Origin: Halorubrum laminariae
GTDB lineage: Archaea > Halobacteriota > Halobacteria > Halobacteriales > Haloferacaceae
Assembly: GCF_024494655.1 (NCBI RefSeq)
Contig: NZ_JANHDL010000002.1
Span: 434,001 to 498,000 of the forward strand
DNA: 64,000 bases
Direction: 5' to 3'
Of the stretch, positions 24,362 through 35,700 are shown piece by piece. The translations under genes and the position numbers were made by a program. The number at the start of each line of letters is the position of its first letter. The stretch's first letter is position 1. Under the pieces are notes generated by a model that saw only the letters and a program-made list of their open reading frames with translations, had not been told where the DNA came from and made no database searches.

Positions 24362-25965
24362 TGGTCTCCACCGAACTCGCGCTGGCGGTCACCGTCGCCG
24401 CGCTGGGAGCGTTCACCGTCGCGGGCGTGCTCCACGCTCGCGGGCGCGTTCGGACCCTCGACGACTACGTCACGGCGCGGGCGACGACCGGGCCAGCAGC
24501 CACGACAGCCACTCTCGTCGCCAGCGTGATGGGGGCGTGGATCCTGTTGGCCCCCGCCGAGGCCGGGGCCGCATTCGGCGGGCTTCCCGCGGTCCTCGGC
24601 TACGCGCTCGGGAGCGCGGTCCCGTTCCTGCTGTTCGTTCCCGTCGGCCTGCGCGTCCGGGAACTGCTCCCCGAGGGGCACTCGCTGACGGAGTTCGCGC
24701 TCGCGCGGTACGGCCGGCTGATGTACGCGCTCGTGGTGACCGTCTCGATTTTCTACATGTCCGTGTTCCTCGCGGCCGAGTTGACCGGTGTGGCGGCGGC
24801 GCTCGCGCTTGTCGCCGAGGTCCCACAGCCGTACACCGCCGCGCTGATCGGCGGGTTCGTCCTGCTGTACACGGTCTACGGCGGCCTCGTCGCGAGCGTG
24901 TTCACCGACACGCTCCAAGCGATCGTGATCTTGCCGCTACTGGTAGTGAGCTTCGCCGGAGCGGTCCTCGCGCTCGGCGGGACGGGCTCGCTCCACGACG
25001 CCGCTGTCTCGGCCGACCCGGCGTTGCTCGATCCGACCTTCGGACCGGGCGTCGCCTTCGGCGTGTACGTCGCGTTCGCGGTGCTCGGCGCGAACATGCT
25101 GAATCAGGGCGTTTGGCAGCGCGTGTACGCCGCGCGCGACGATGGGTCGGTTCGTCGTGGCTTCGGCGTGGCCGCGGTGGCCGTGATCCCGCTGGTGTTG
25201 CTCGCAGGACTGTTCGGCGTCGCGTCGGCGGCGCTCGGGCTCACCGCCGACGGCGGCGCGTCCGTCGCCTTCTTCCTCCTCGTGATCGAGGCGTTCCCGG
25301 AGTGGATCGCGCTGTCCGTCGTCGTCCTCGCGGTGCTGCTCGTCGCCAGCTCCGCCGACACGATGTGCAACGCCATCGCGAGCCTCGTCACGGTCGACCT
25401 CGCGCGGCTGGTCGACACCGACAGCCGAACGCTCGGCCGCGCCGGTCGCCTGCTCACCGCGCTCGTGGCGATCGGCGCGGCCGTCGTCGGTGCGCAGGGA
25501 TACAGCGTGCTCGCGCTGTTCCTCACCGCGGACCTCGTCGCCGCGGCCGTCTTCGTCCCGTTCCTCGCCGGGCTGTGGTCGACGACTCTCTCCGACCGCG
25601 GGGCGCTCGCCGCCAGCGTCGCCGGGTTGGTCGTCGGCACCGCGTACTTCCCGCACTTCGCGCCGGCGCTCGCAGCGCTGCCGGTTCCGACGCCCGCTCC
25701 ATCGTTCCTCGTCGCGTTCGCGGGCGCGACGCTCGTCTCGGCGGCCGCGACGGCCCTCGCTCACGCCGTGGGCGACGACCGGGCGGATCTCAGCGGGCTC
25801 GGCGCGGAGGTTCATCGTCTCGACCAACCCATGACAGACGGCGGTTCGGAGGATGATCCGGCCGACAGCGGTTCGACGCCCGAGCAGATCGACAGCGGTG
25901 CGACGCCCGCACAGATCGATGCCGGCGCGGAGCCCGAGCCGACCGACGGGGGTGAGGAGGCGTGA
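24361..25965 (+). CDS. SSS-family (sodium:solute) transporter, probable thiamine precursor importer
   Basis: 534 residues with about 13 hydrophobic spans and the LeuT-like plan of sodium:solute symporters (GGLVASVFTDTLQAIVI, NQGVWQRVYAARD, SSADTMCNAIAS). The C terminus beyond residue ~490 is a hydrophilic tail with near-repeats of PEQIDSGATPAQIDAG. Coupled to the upstream tenA-like gene (TGATG) and downstream small gene (GTGA). Its operon with two TenA genes and divergence from ThiR suggest transport of thiamine or a pyrimidine precursor; the substrate is inferred, not read from sequence. Confidence 0.88.
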   Translation: MVSTELALAVTVAALGAFTVAGVLHARGRVRTLDDYVTARATTGPAATTATLVASVMGAWILLAPAEAGAAFGGLPAVLGYALGSAVPFLLFVPVGLRVRELLPEGHSLTEFALARYGRLMYALVVTVSIFYMSVFLAAELTGVAAALALVAEVPQPYTAALIGGFVLLYTVYGGLVASVFTDTLQAIVILPLLVVSFAGAVLALGGTGSLHDAAVSADPALLDPTFGPGVAFGVYVAFAVLGANMLNQGVWQRVYAARDDGSVRRGFGVAAVAVIPLVLLAGLFGVASAALGLTADGGASVAFFLLVIEAFPEWIALSVVVLAVLLVASSADTMCNAIASLVTVDLARLVDTDSRTLGRAGRLLTALVAIGAAVVGAQGYSVLALFLTADLVAAAVFVPFLAGLWSTTLSDRGALAASVAGLVVGTAYFPHFAPALAALPVPTPAPSFLVAFAGATLVSAAATALAHAVGDDRADLSGLGAEVHRLDQPMTDGGSEDDPADSGSTPEQIDSGATPAQIDAGAEPEPTDGGEEA

Positions 25966-26087
25966 CGCCCGTCGTACCGGCGGCGATCGGGGCGACCGCG
26001 TTCGCCGCGCTCGTGTGGGGATCGCTGGCGCTCGTCGCGCTCGTGTTCGGCTACGTGGCGGTGGCGTACGCGCGGGAGGCGCTGTAG
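25962..26087 (+). CDS. 41-residue membrane peptide, probable symporter accessory subunit
   Basis: GTG start in a GTGA overlap with the transporter stop, preceded by GAGGAGG. The protein begins TPVVPAAIGATAFAALVWG and continues SLALVALVFGYVAVAYAREAL: one long hydrophobic span and a short charged end. Small single-span partners encoded next to SSS transporters are known in archaea and bacteria. Ribosome-binding site, overlap and hydrophobicity all support that it is translated. It could stabilise or gate the transporter. Confidence 0.72.
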   Translation: MTPVVPAAIGATAFAALVWGSLALVALVFGYVAVAYAREAL

Positions 26088-26100
26088 CCGACCGGCTGAC

Positions 26101-26151
26101 TCGATCACCGAGATGAAATAACCGAATTCGGTTTCTCATCCCGGTGATCGA
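26101..26151. promoter_or_regulatory. 51-base dyad between thiamine operon and moaA
   Basis: Left arm TCGATCACCGAGATGAAA (26101-26118) and right arm TCTCATCCCGGTGATCGA (26134-26151) pair over 18 positions with two mismatches; between them lies the perfect palindrome AACCGAATTCGGTT (26120-26133) on almost the same axis. It ends seven bases before the moaA TATA box. It could be a terminator-like hairpin for the operon to the left, an operator for moaA, or both. Confidence 0.6.
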
Positions 26152-26156
26152 ACCGG

Positions 26157-26165
26157 ATATTTAAG
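26157..26165 (+). promoter_or_regulatory. TATA-like box of moaA
   Basis: ATATTTAAG centred about 28 bases before ATG 26190, which supports that ATG over the GTG six bases upstream. Confidence 0.62.
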
Positions 26166-26189
26166 CTATCCCAGTGGCTCCGTGTGAAC

Positions 26190-27194
26190 ATGGACCGGCC
26201 GCTCGCGGACGACTTCGGACGGGAGGTGACGGGCGTTCGGATCTCGCTCACCGACCGGTGCAACTTCGACTGCGTCTACTGTCACAACGAGGGGCTCGGC
26301 GACACGCGCGGACCGATGGAACCGAGCGAGTCGGAGATGAGCGCCGACGAGGTGGTGCGATTTCTGGAGGTCGTCGAGGAGTACGGCGTCGACTCCGTGA
26401 AGTTCACCGGCGGCGAGCCGATGCTTCGCCAAGATCTGGAGGAGATAATCGAGCGCACGCCGGACTCGATGGAAGTTTCGATGACGACGAACGGGACGTT
26501 CCTCCCCGGACGCGCCGCGGACCTGAAGGCGGCGGGGCTCGACCGCGTGAACGTCTCACAGGACGCGCTCGACCCCGACGACTTCGCCGAGGTGACGAAG
26601 TCGGGCGCGTACGAGCAGGTGCTTGAGGGCGTGGAAGCCGCGGTCGACGCCGGGCTCGACCCGGTGAAACTCAACATGGTCGTGTTCGAACACACCGCCG
26701 GCTACGTCGAGGAGATGGTCGAGCACGTCGCCGACAACGAGGGGCTCCAGCTCCAGCTCATCGAGTACATGCCGGAGCTGACGGGCAAGCCCGAGTGGAA
26801 CATCGACATCGGGCGCGTTCACGACTGGCTCGCCGAGAAAGCCGACCGCATCGAGCACCGCGAGATGCACGACCGCAAGCGGTACTTCGTCGGCGAGGAC
26901 GCGTCCAACGAGGGCGGCGGCATGATCGAGATCGTCGACCCCGTCGAGAACGAGGAGTTCTGTGCGAACTGCGGGCGCGTCCGCGTCACGCACGAGGGGT
27001 ACCTGAAAGGGTGTCTCAACCGCAACGACGACCTCCGGTCGATGGGCGAGATGACCCGCGCGGAGATCGCGGAGACGTTCGAGGCCGTGGTGGCGAACCG
27101 CGTCCCCTACTACGGCGAGTACCTGATCGAGAACGACGACGGCGAGTACGAACTCAACGAGAAGTATCTCGGGACGCCGTCCGCGGCGGACTAA
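26190..27194 (+). CDS. moaA: GTP 3',8-cyclase (radical SAM)
   Basis: 334 residues. First step of molybdenum cofactor synthesis, converting GTP to 3',8-cyclo-7,8-dihydro-GTP. The SAM-binding cluster is [10 protein letters not shown] (CxxxCxxC), followed by FTGGEPMLR; the C-terminal second cluster is [13 protein letters not shown] and KGCLN, giving the three extra cysteines. The usual C-terminal GG is not present (ends TPSAAD), as in other haloarchaea. Separate from the moeA pair at 2.5-5.8 kb but in the same pathway. Confidence 0.95.
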   Translation: MDRPLADDFGREVTGVRISLTDRCNFDCVYCHNEGLGDTRGPMEPSESEMSADEVVRFLEVVEEYGVDSVKFTGGEPMLRQDLEEIIERTPDSMEVSMTTNGTFLPGRAADLKAAGLDRVNVSQDALDPDDFAEVTKSGAYEQVLEGVEAAVDAGLDPVKLNMVVFEHTAGYVEEMVEHVADNEGLQLQLIEYMPELTGKPEWNIDIGRVHDWLAEKADRIEHREMHDRKRYFVGEDASNEGGGMIEIVDPVENEEFCANCGRVRVTHEGYLKGCLNRNDDLRSMGEMTRAEIAETFEAVVANRVPYYGEYLIENDDGEYELNEKYLGTPSAAD

Positions 27195-27321
27195 CGCGGC
27201 GGTCCGCCGCGATCGACTCGACAATCGCGTCTCTGGTTCGATCGCGTCTCCGGTGCGAGTGCTGCCGTCCCAAGCCGTCCCGTTCCGCGCCTTTTAATCC
27301 CGTGAGCGGCGAACGACATCC

Positions 27322-27855
27322 ATGTCCCAGCCGCGCGTCCCCGGTGACGACGAGAACACGCTGGAACTGCCGTGCGGGGAGACGATCGGCGTCGGCGAGT
27401 TGGATCTGGGAATGCGCGAGTTCGCGTGCGACTGCGGCGAGACGCACGCGGTCGTGATGGACGTGCATCCCCCAGAGCGGTTCCTCCCCGACTTCCTCGT
27501 CGAGGTGTTGCGGGAGGCGATCGAGACGACGAGCGAGGAGATGCCGGAGTTCGACACGCCGCACCTGCTCGGCGTCGTGTTAGAGGAGTTCCCCGACCGA
27601 GTCGTCGCCCACGACGCCAGCGAGAACGCTGACGTGGGGTACGCGATGGTGTGGGTGACCGACTTCGATTCGCGTCGGCTCCACGAGGTCGTCGTCGAAC
27701 TCATCGTCGAACTGATGGAACACGCCGTGAGTCACGCCGACGACGACGAGGCGCTGTCGTCGTTCGAATCGGAGATGATCGAGTTCGACGTGAGCGAGTT
27801 CGTCGACCAGTACCGCACCGAGCGCGACCTCGAGGCCGAGGATCCGTACGCCTGA
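27322..27855 (+). CDS. Conserved haloarchaeal acidic protein (possibly DUF5815)
   Basis: 177 residues. The N terminus has CGETIGVGELDLGMREFACDCGE in short pieces (LPCGETIG, ACDCGETH), suggesting a small metal site, then a helical and mixed domain with EEMPEFDTPHLLGVVLEEFP and VVVELIVELMEHAV. No catalytic motif stands out. A TTTTAATCC box precedes the ATG. I believe it matches a haloarchaeal family of unknown function, with low certainty about the name. Confidence 0.76.
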   Translation: MSQPRVPGDDENTLELPCGETIGVGELDLGMREFACDCGETHAVVMDVHPPERFLPDFLVEVLREAIETTSEEMPEFDTPHLLGVVLEEFPDRVVAHDASENADVGYAMVWVTDFDSRRLHEVVVELIVELMEHAVSHADDDEALSSFESEMIEFDVSEFVDQYRTERDLEAEDPYA

Positions 27856-27978
27856 TCAGCCAGCGCGGCCAAATTGGGCTGAAACAGGTGAAAACCGCTG
27901 TCTCAGCCCCCGTGTCTGACAGTTGTCCGACCCGTGTCTCACTGAACCCTATATGTTCAGGGACCGTACGTAAGACGC

Positions 27979-28194
27979 ATGAGCACCGGTGAATTCGACC
28001 GGTACGACCGTATTCGCGACGTGCTCGCCGCCGCCGACGAGCCGCTGACAGCGCGGGAGATCCTCGGACTGATCGACGAGCGCGACGACCTCGACAGTCC
28101 CCACCGCGTCGCGACCGTGCTTGGTCGGCGAGCCGAGCGCGGCGAGATCGAGGTCATTGCGGAGCGACCGTACCGGTACGCCCTCGACGCGTGA
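27979..28194 (+). CDS. Small winged-helix-like protein
   Basis: 71 residues: YDRIRDVLAAADEPLTAREI, then LIDERDDLDSPHRVATVLGRRAERGEIEVI and YRYAL. The helix-turn-helix and wing pattern (short helices, PHRVATVLGRR recognition helix, EIEVIAERPYRY beta wing) resembles small archaeal wHTH transcription factors. CTATATG upstream is a likely TATA box. It is 138 bases upstream of carB in the same direction but carB has its own promoter. Could regulate a neighbour; no direct evidence. Confidence 0.72.
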   Translation: MSTGEFDRYDRIRDVLAAADEPLTAREILGLIDERDDLDSPHRVATVLGRRAERGEIEVIAERPYRYALDA

Positions 28195-28254
28195 CCCAGT
28201 CCCCGTGCCACTAATCTGTGCCACCACGACGCACACGGTACGGCACACCATACC

Positions 28255-28289
28255 TTGCGAAAATCGCAAATTGACTGCGAGATTCGTAT
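28255..28289 (+). promoter_or_regulatory. Tandem palindromes in the carB promoter
   Basis: TTGCGA-AAA-TCGCAA (28255-28269) is perfect; CTGCGA-GAT-TCGTAT (28275-28289) is imperfect. Their centres are 20 bases apart, close to two helical turns, and both lie upstream of the TTATTA box at 28303-28308, itself 27 bases before the carB ATG. The same form, TTACGA-ATA-TCGTAA, is upstream of carA beside an Lrp/AsnC gene. Confidence 0.6.
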
Positions 28290-28332
28290 TCTATCGTCGG
28301 CCTTATTACGATGAGCGTATTCCGTCCGCTCA

Positions 28333-31608
<3,276 letters not shown>

Positions 31609-31664
31609 CCGAGGTCCGACGAGTTCGGTCGAACCCCGGGCCGGTCGCGTGACGCTCCCGTGAA

Positions 31665-33401
31665 CTACAGTTCGCCGTTTTCTGCCAGTTGACGGACCTC
31701 GCTCGCGCGCTCGCGGATCGCCGCCCACTCCGCGTCGTCTTTGTCGTCGACGTGCGAGTACATCAGACCCATGCGTCCGGTGCCGCGAAGCGTCTCCTCG
31801 TGTTCCCTCAGGAAGTCCCAGTAGAGCGCGTTGAACGGGCACGCGCCCTCGCCGGTCGTCCGGGAGACGGCGTACGGACAGTCGGCGCAGTGGTCGCTCA
31901 TTCGGTTCACGTAGCTGCCGGACGCGGCATACGGCTTCGAGGAGAGGAGGTCGGTGCCGAACGAGCCCATCCCGACGACGTTCGGCGTCGTCACCCAGTG
32001 GTAGGCGTCGACGAACCCGAGGTGGAACCAGTCGTTGAGCGCGGCCGGTCGAGTCCCGTAGAGCAGCGCGAAGTTCGACAGCACCATCAGCCGCTCGATG
32101 TGGTGGGCGTAGCCGTACTCGCGGACGTGTCCCACCGCCTCCGAGAGACACCGCATGTCCGTCTCGCCGTCCCAGTAGGCGGGCGGGAGATCTCGGGTCT
32201 GCTCCAACTGGTTGGCCGCCGCTAGCCCGGGCATCGCCTCGCGGTAGGCGTGTCGGACGAACTCGCGCCAGCCGAGCACCTGTCGGATGAACCCCTCCGC
32301 GGCGTTGAGCGGAACCGGTGCGGCCGATTCGTTCGGGTCCGTCCCCCCGTCACCGAAGTCGTCAAGCGAGGTCACACCCGTTCCGCTGTCGCCGTGTTCT
32401 ACGGGGTCGTACCCGCCCGGTTCGACGCCCCGCTCCTCGTAGGCCGCCTCGACGGCGCGGACCGGCTCGCGCGGGTCGAGGAGGCCGAGGTTGACCGCGG
32501 GCGAGAGCAGCGAGTGCGCGAGGAACGGCTCGCCGCCGACCATCGCGTCCTGATACCGGCCGAACGCAGGTAACCCGTCGCGGACGAATCGGTCGAGCGC
32601 CGCGGTGGCCTCCTCCCGCGTGACCGGCCACGCGAACCCGGACCGCGCGTCGCCGTCGCCTGCAAGCGAGTCGGTCCCCCACGTGTCGAACCGGTCGACG
32701 ACCCACGCGTGGGTCTCACGGGTCAGGTCGTCTGGTTCGAATCCGGGTCGTTCGGGCGGGGACCAACCGTCCGGCGGCGTCTCGCGGTTTCGGTCGTCGT
32801 AGTTCCACTCGCCGCCGACCGGTTCGTCGCCGTCCATCAACACGCCCGTCTCCCGGCGGACGTGACGGTACCAGTTCTCCTGGCGGTAGGTGCGAGTCGC
32901 CGTGCCGTCGTCGCGGACGACGGAATCCCTCGGTTCAGCCGTCGCCGGATCGCCGGCGTCCGGGTCATCCGAGGTGCCGGCCCACGCCCGCCAGTCCGCG
33001 GGCGTCGTCCAGAACAGTTCGTTGTCGACGAGCGTCAGCGTCGCGCCGCGCTCGGCGGCCAACTCCCGGAGCCGCTCGCCGGCTCCGTGGCTCGCCGGGC
33101 GCATGAGCCGAAGATCGGCGGCAGCGTCTCCCGGATCGCCTTCCGAACCGTCTCTCGACCGATCGCGACCGGCGAGGAACGCGTCGAGTCCCTCGCCGAA
33201 CGACTCGGCCCGAACGTATCGAACGTCGTGTCCGCGGTCGCGGAGGTTGTCGCGGAAGTGGCGCATCGCGGCGAACACGAGCGTCAGCTTGTGCGCGTGG
33301 TATCGCTTCCGGTCGGCGAAGCCGTGCGCTTCGATCAGCAGGACCTCGTCCGCGTCGGCGAGCACGTCGAGGTCCGGATTGAGTTGGTCGCCGAGCAGCA
33401 C
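31665..33401 (-). CDS. FeS-type photolyase/cryptochrome (PhrB-like)
   Basis: About 578 residues. N-terminal LGDQLNPDL and C-terminal FAD domain of the cryptochrome-like 'DUF523/CryPro' photolyases that carry a 4Fe-4S cluster; the likely cluster cysteines are in DMRCLSEAVGH, DHCADCPYAV and GACPFNALYW (four in all). Such enzymes repair (6-4) photoproducts. The start is unsettled: GTG 33401 gives MLLGDQLNP, while a GTG at 33421 has the better promoter spacing but is in another frame (see findings). Relevant for organisms exposed to strong light. Confidence 0.88.
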   Translation of the reverse strand: MLLGDQLNPDLDVLADADEVLLIEAHGFADRKRYHAHKLTLVFAAMRHFRDNLRDRGHDVRYVRAESFGEGLDAFLAGRDRSRDGSEGDPGDAAADLRLMRPASHGAGERLRELAAERGATLTLVDNELFWTTPADWRAWAGTSDDPDAGDPATAEPRDSVVRDDGTATRTYRQENWYRHVRRETGVLMDGDEPVGGEWNYDDRNRETPPDGWSPPERPGFEPDDLTRETHAWVVDRFDTWGTDSLAGDGDARSGFAWPVTREEATAALDRFVRDGLPAFGRYQDAMVGGEPFLAHSLLSPAVNLGLLDPREPVRAVEAAYEERGVEPGGYDPVEHGDSGTGVTSLDDFGDGGTDPNESAAPVPLNAAEGFIRQVLGWREFVRHAYREAMPGLAAANQLEQTRDLPPAYWDGETDMRCLSEAVGHVREYGYAHHIERLMVLSNFALLYGTRPAALNDWFHLGFVDAYHWVTTPNVVGMGSFGTDLLSSKPYAASGSYVNRMSDHCADCPYAVSRTTGEGACPFNALYWDFLREHEETLRGTGRMGLMYSHVDDKDDAEWAAIRERASEVRQLAENGEL

Positions 33402-33499
33402 AGCGTCGTCCGGTCGCTCACACGCGTGGTATGACCGACACTCACATAGCTTTCGGGGGCGTCCAGCGGATTTATGCCGCGCGCTGGAGAGGTTGCCAC

Positions 33500-33697
33500 A
33501 TGGACAACGTCCTCACGAACTGGCTGCTCGGGCTGATCGCCGCCCTCCTCGCTGTGCTTGTGCTCGCGACGACCGGACCGGAGTTCCTGTTCCCGCTCGC
33601 ACCGATCGCGAACGTCCTCGCGCTCGTCACCTTCCTCGCGTTCGTCATCCTCACCGGTGCGTTCCTCGTCTACACGGCGTCGTTCCGGAATCAGTGA
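33500..33697 (+). CDS. Small two-span membrane protein
   Basis: 65 residues from ATG 33500 (MDNVLTNWLLGLIAALLAVL), two hydrophobic spans at about 6-24 and 34-58 and a short polar end. A TTTATG box lies 29 bases upstream. It is divergent from the photolyase gene. Unknown function. Confidence 0.72.
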   Translation: MDNVLTNWLLGLIAALLAVLVLATTGPEFLFPLAPIANVLALVTFLAFVILTGAFLVYTASFRNQ

Positions 33698-33758
33698 GCG
33701 GTTCAAACTGATCGTTTCGCTCGGGTGAATTTTTGTGCCGGGGCGTCGTGGGCCGCGT

Positions 33759-34736
33759 ATGGAGTATACAACGCTCGGGAGCACGGGCATGACCGTCTCG
33801 AAGATATGTCTCGGATGCATGAGTTTCGGCGACCCGGACTGGCGCGAGTGGGTCTTAGACGAGGAGGCGGGCCGCGAGCTGATCGACCGGGCGATCGAGC
33901 TCGGAGTGACCTTCTTCGACACCGCGAATATGTACTCGAACGGGGCCTCGGAACAGGTTCTCGGCGACGCGCTCGCGGAGTACGACCGCGACGAGTTCAC
34001 CGTCGCCACGAAGGCGTACTTCCAGATGGACGAGTCGAACCCGAACTCGGGCGGGCTCTCTCGCAAGGCCATCGATCAGGAACTCGCGAACAGCCTCGAC
34101 CGGCTCGGAATGGACACGATCGACCTGTATCAGATCCACCGGTGGGATTACGACACGCCGATCGACGAGACGCTCGCGGCGCTCGACGACGCGGTCCGTC
34201 GCGGCGACATCCGGTATCCGGGAGCCTCCTCGATGTGGGCACACCAGTTCGCTGAGGCGCTCCACGTGAGCGATCGCGAGGGGTACGAGCGCTTCGCAAC
34301 GATGCAGAACCACTACAACCTCGCGTACCGCGAGGAGGAGCGCGAGATGCTCCCGTTGTGTGACAGAGAGAACGTCGGCGTGATGCCGTGGAGCCCGCTC
34401 GCGCGCGGCTACCTCACTCGGCCGCACGAGGATGTCGACGCCACGCTGCGCGGCGAGACAGAAGAGCACCTCTACGAGCATCCCTACCGCGAGGGCGGCG
34501 GACCCGCAGTCAACGAACGCGTCGCGGAACTCGCCGACGAGAAGGGCGTGAAGATGGCGCAGATCGGACTCGCGTGGCTGTTCTGTAAGGACCGCGTCGA
34601 CACGCCCATCGTCGGAACCACGAGCGTCGAGCACCTCGAAGACGCCGTCGAAGCGCTCGACATCGATCTTTCGTCGTCGGACATTGACTGGCTAGAGGAG
34701 CCGTACGAACCAGTTCGAGTGTCCGGCCACGAGTGA
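33759..34736 (+). CDS. Aldo/keto reductase
   Basis: 325 residues, (beta/alpha)8 NADPH-dependent reductase. Catalytic tetrad: D and Y in FFDTANMYSNG, K in VATKAYF and H in YQIHRWDYDTP. The cofactor end VGTTSVEHLEDAVEALDIDLS is typical. The GMTVSKICLGCMSFGDPDW start places it with the yeast-like and E. coli Tas/YajO-like group. Substrate unknown. ATG 33759 is 61 bases after the small membrane gene. Confidence 0.93.
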   Translation: MEYTTLGSTGMTVSKICLGCMSFGDPDWREWVLDEEAGRELIDRAIELGVTFFDTANMYSNGASEQVLGDALAEYDRDEFTVATKAYFQMDESNPNSGGLSRKAIDQELANSLDRLGMDTIDLYQIHRWDYDTPIDETLAALDDAVRRGDIRYPGASSMWAHQFAEALHVSDREGYERFATMQNHYNLAYREEEREMLPLCDRENVGVMPWSPLARGYLTRPHEDVDATLRGETEEHLYEHPYREGGGPAVNERVAELADEKGVKMAQIGLAWLFCKDRVDTPIVGTTSVEHLEDAVEALDIDLSSSDIDWLEEPYEPVRVSGHE

Positions 34737-34856
34737 GAGCGGTCTGACCGACCAAATTCGGGTGAGCGTTCCGACCACCACGAGCGGGAGGTACGATCTC
34801 CGGCGTCGACGCCTGTCAATATCGTATTCGGTGTTTTAGGAGATATATGGGCAACG

Positions 34857-34864
34857 CATATACA
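34857..34864 (+). promoter_or_regulatory. TATA-like box of the small zinc-ribbon gene
   Basis: GCATATACA centred 28 bases before the ATG at 34888. Confidence 0.58.
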
Positions 34865-34887
34865 ATGTGAGATAGTTACACGCACTC

Positions 34888-35043
34888 ATGGGCGATGGGG
34901 CAGATCGCACTCCGGTCGAGTCGAGCACCGAGTACGCCCGCACGCGGACGCGGTGTCCGAACTGCGGCGACCACGTGCCGGCGATCGGTCGCGACGCCGA
35001 GACGACCGAGTGCCCGAACTGTCGGATGCCGGTTCGGGTCTGA
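34888..35043 (+). CDS. 51-residue zinc-ribbon protein
   Basis: Begins MGDGADRTPVESSTEYARTR and carries RCPNCGDHVPAIGRDAE and ECPNCRMPVRV, two CPNC pairs spaced as a zinc ribbon. A TATA-like element sits 28 bases upstream and codons fit haloarchaeal use. Small proteins of this kind are abundant in haloarchaea and often nucleic-acid or protein binding. Function unknown. Confidence 0.7.
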   Translation: MGDGADRTPVESSTEYARTRTRCPNCGDHVPAIGRDAETTECPNCRMPVRV

Positions 35044-35136
35044 GCGGAGTGCAGGCCACCGACAGGGGCCGGTCGGCGGCCGCGCTCGATGTGCGGAGCG
35101 ACAACCCTTTTCGCCCGGGGCGTCGAACCTCCTCGC

Positions 35137-35598
35137 ATGGCAGACGACGCCAGCGATCCCGAGGCCGGCGACGAACAGGGCGGCGACGCCGACAGTCAGG
35201 ACGCTGACGCCGGAGACGGCGAAGAGAAGTCCTTCCGCGAGCGCGTCGAGGAGATCCGCGAGCGCCGCGAGGAGGAGCGCGAGGAGGGCGACCGCCCGAG
35301 CCCGGAAGAGATGATGGGCGGCGGGGGTCCGGGCGGAGCGGGCGGTCCGCCAGGCATGGGCGGTGGCGGCGGCAACCCCTTCGCGCAGATGATGTCCGGA
35401 ATGATGGGTGGCGGCGGGGGTCCGGGCGGCGCAGGCGGCCCGCCGGGCATGGGCGGCGGCCCGGGCGGCCGCGGCGAGGAGGGCGGCGACCAGGTCGGCA
35501 ACGAGGAGCTCGTTCGCGAGGTGCGCCAGCTCCGCGACGAAGTCCGCGACGCGACCCGTCAGCTCCAGCGCATCGCGCAGGCGCTCGAAGACGACTGA
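35137..35598 (+). CDS. Acidic coiled-coil protein with Gly/Met/Pro repeat
   Basis: 153 residues in three parts: a charged helical region (SFRERVEEIRERREEEREEG), a low-complexity middle with two near-copies of GGGGPGGAGGPPGMGGG separated by NPFAQMMSGMM, and a C-terminal coiled coil (NEELVREVRQLRDEVRDATRQ). The Met/Gly-rich centre resembles spacers in chaperone or condensate-forming proteins, but no family is recognised. A TTTTCGC element is upstream. Confidence 0.75.
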   Translation: MADDASDPEAGDEQGGDADSQDADAGDGEEKSFRERVEEIRERREEEREEGDRPSPEEMMGGGGPGGAGGPPGMGGGGGNPFAQMMSGMMGGGGGPGGAGGPPGMGGGPGGRGEEGGDQVGNEELVREVRQLRDEVRDATRQLQRIAQALEDD

Positions 35599-35700
35599 GC
35601 AGTCGCAGACGAGCGGTTCGTGGGTGCAGTTGGCACCCGTTTTTATGTATATTGTCGATCGATACGGACACCGTCGAGTCCCGTCTCCAACCGCGACCGC

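Noticed and set aside
35228..35500. Gly-rich direct repeats considered as a CRISPR-like array
   Set aside because: They encode the Gly/Met/Pro region of a protein, have only two units and no spacers; no CRISPR array or cas gene is present in the window.
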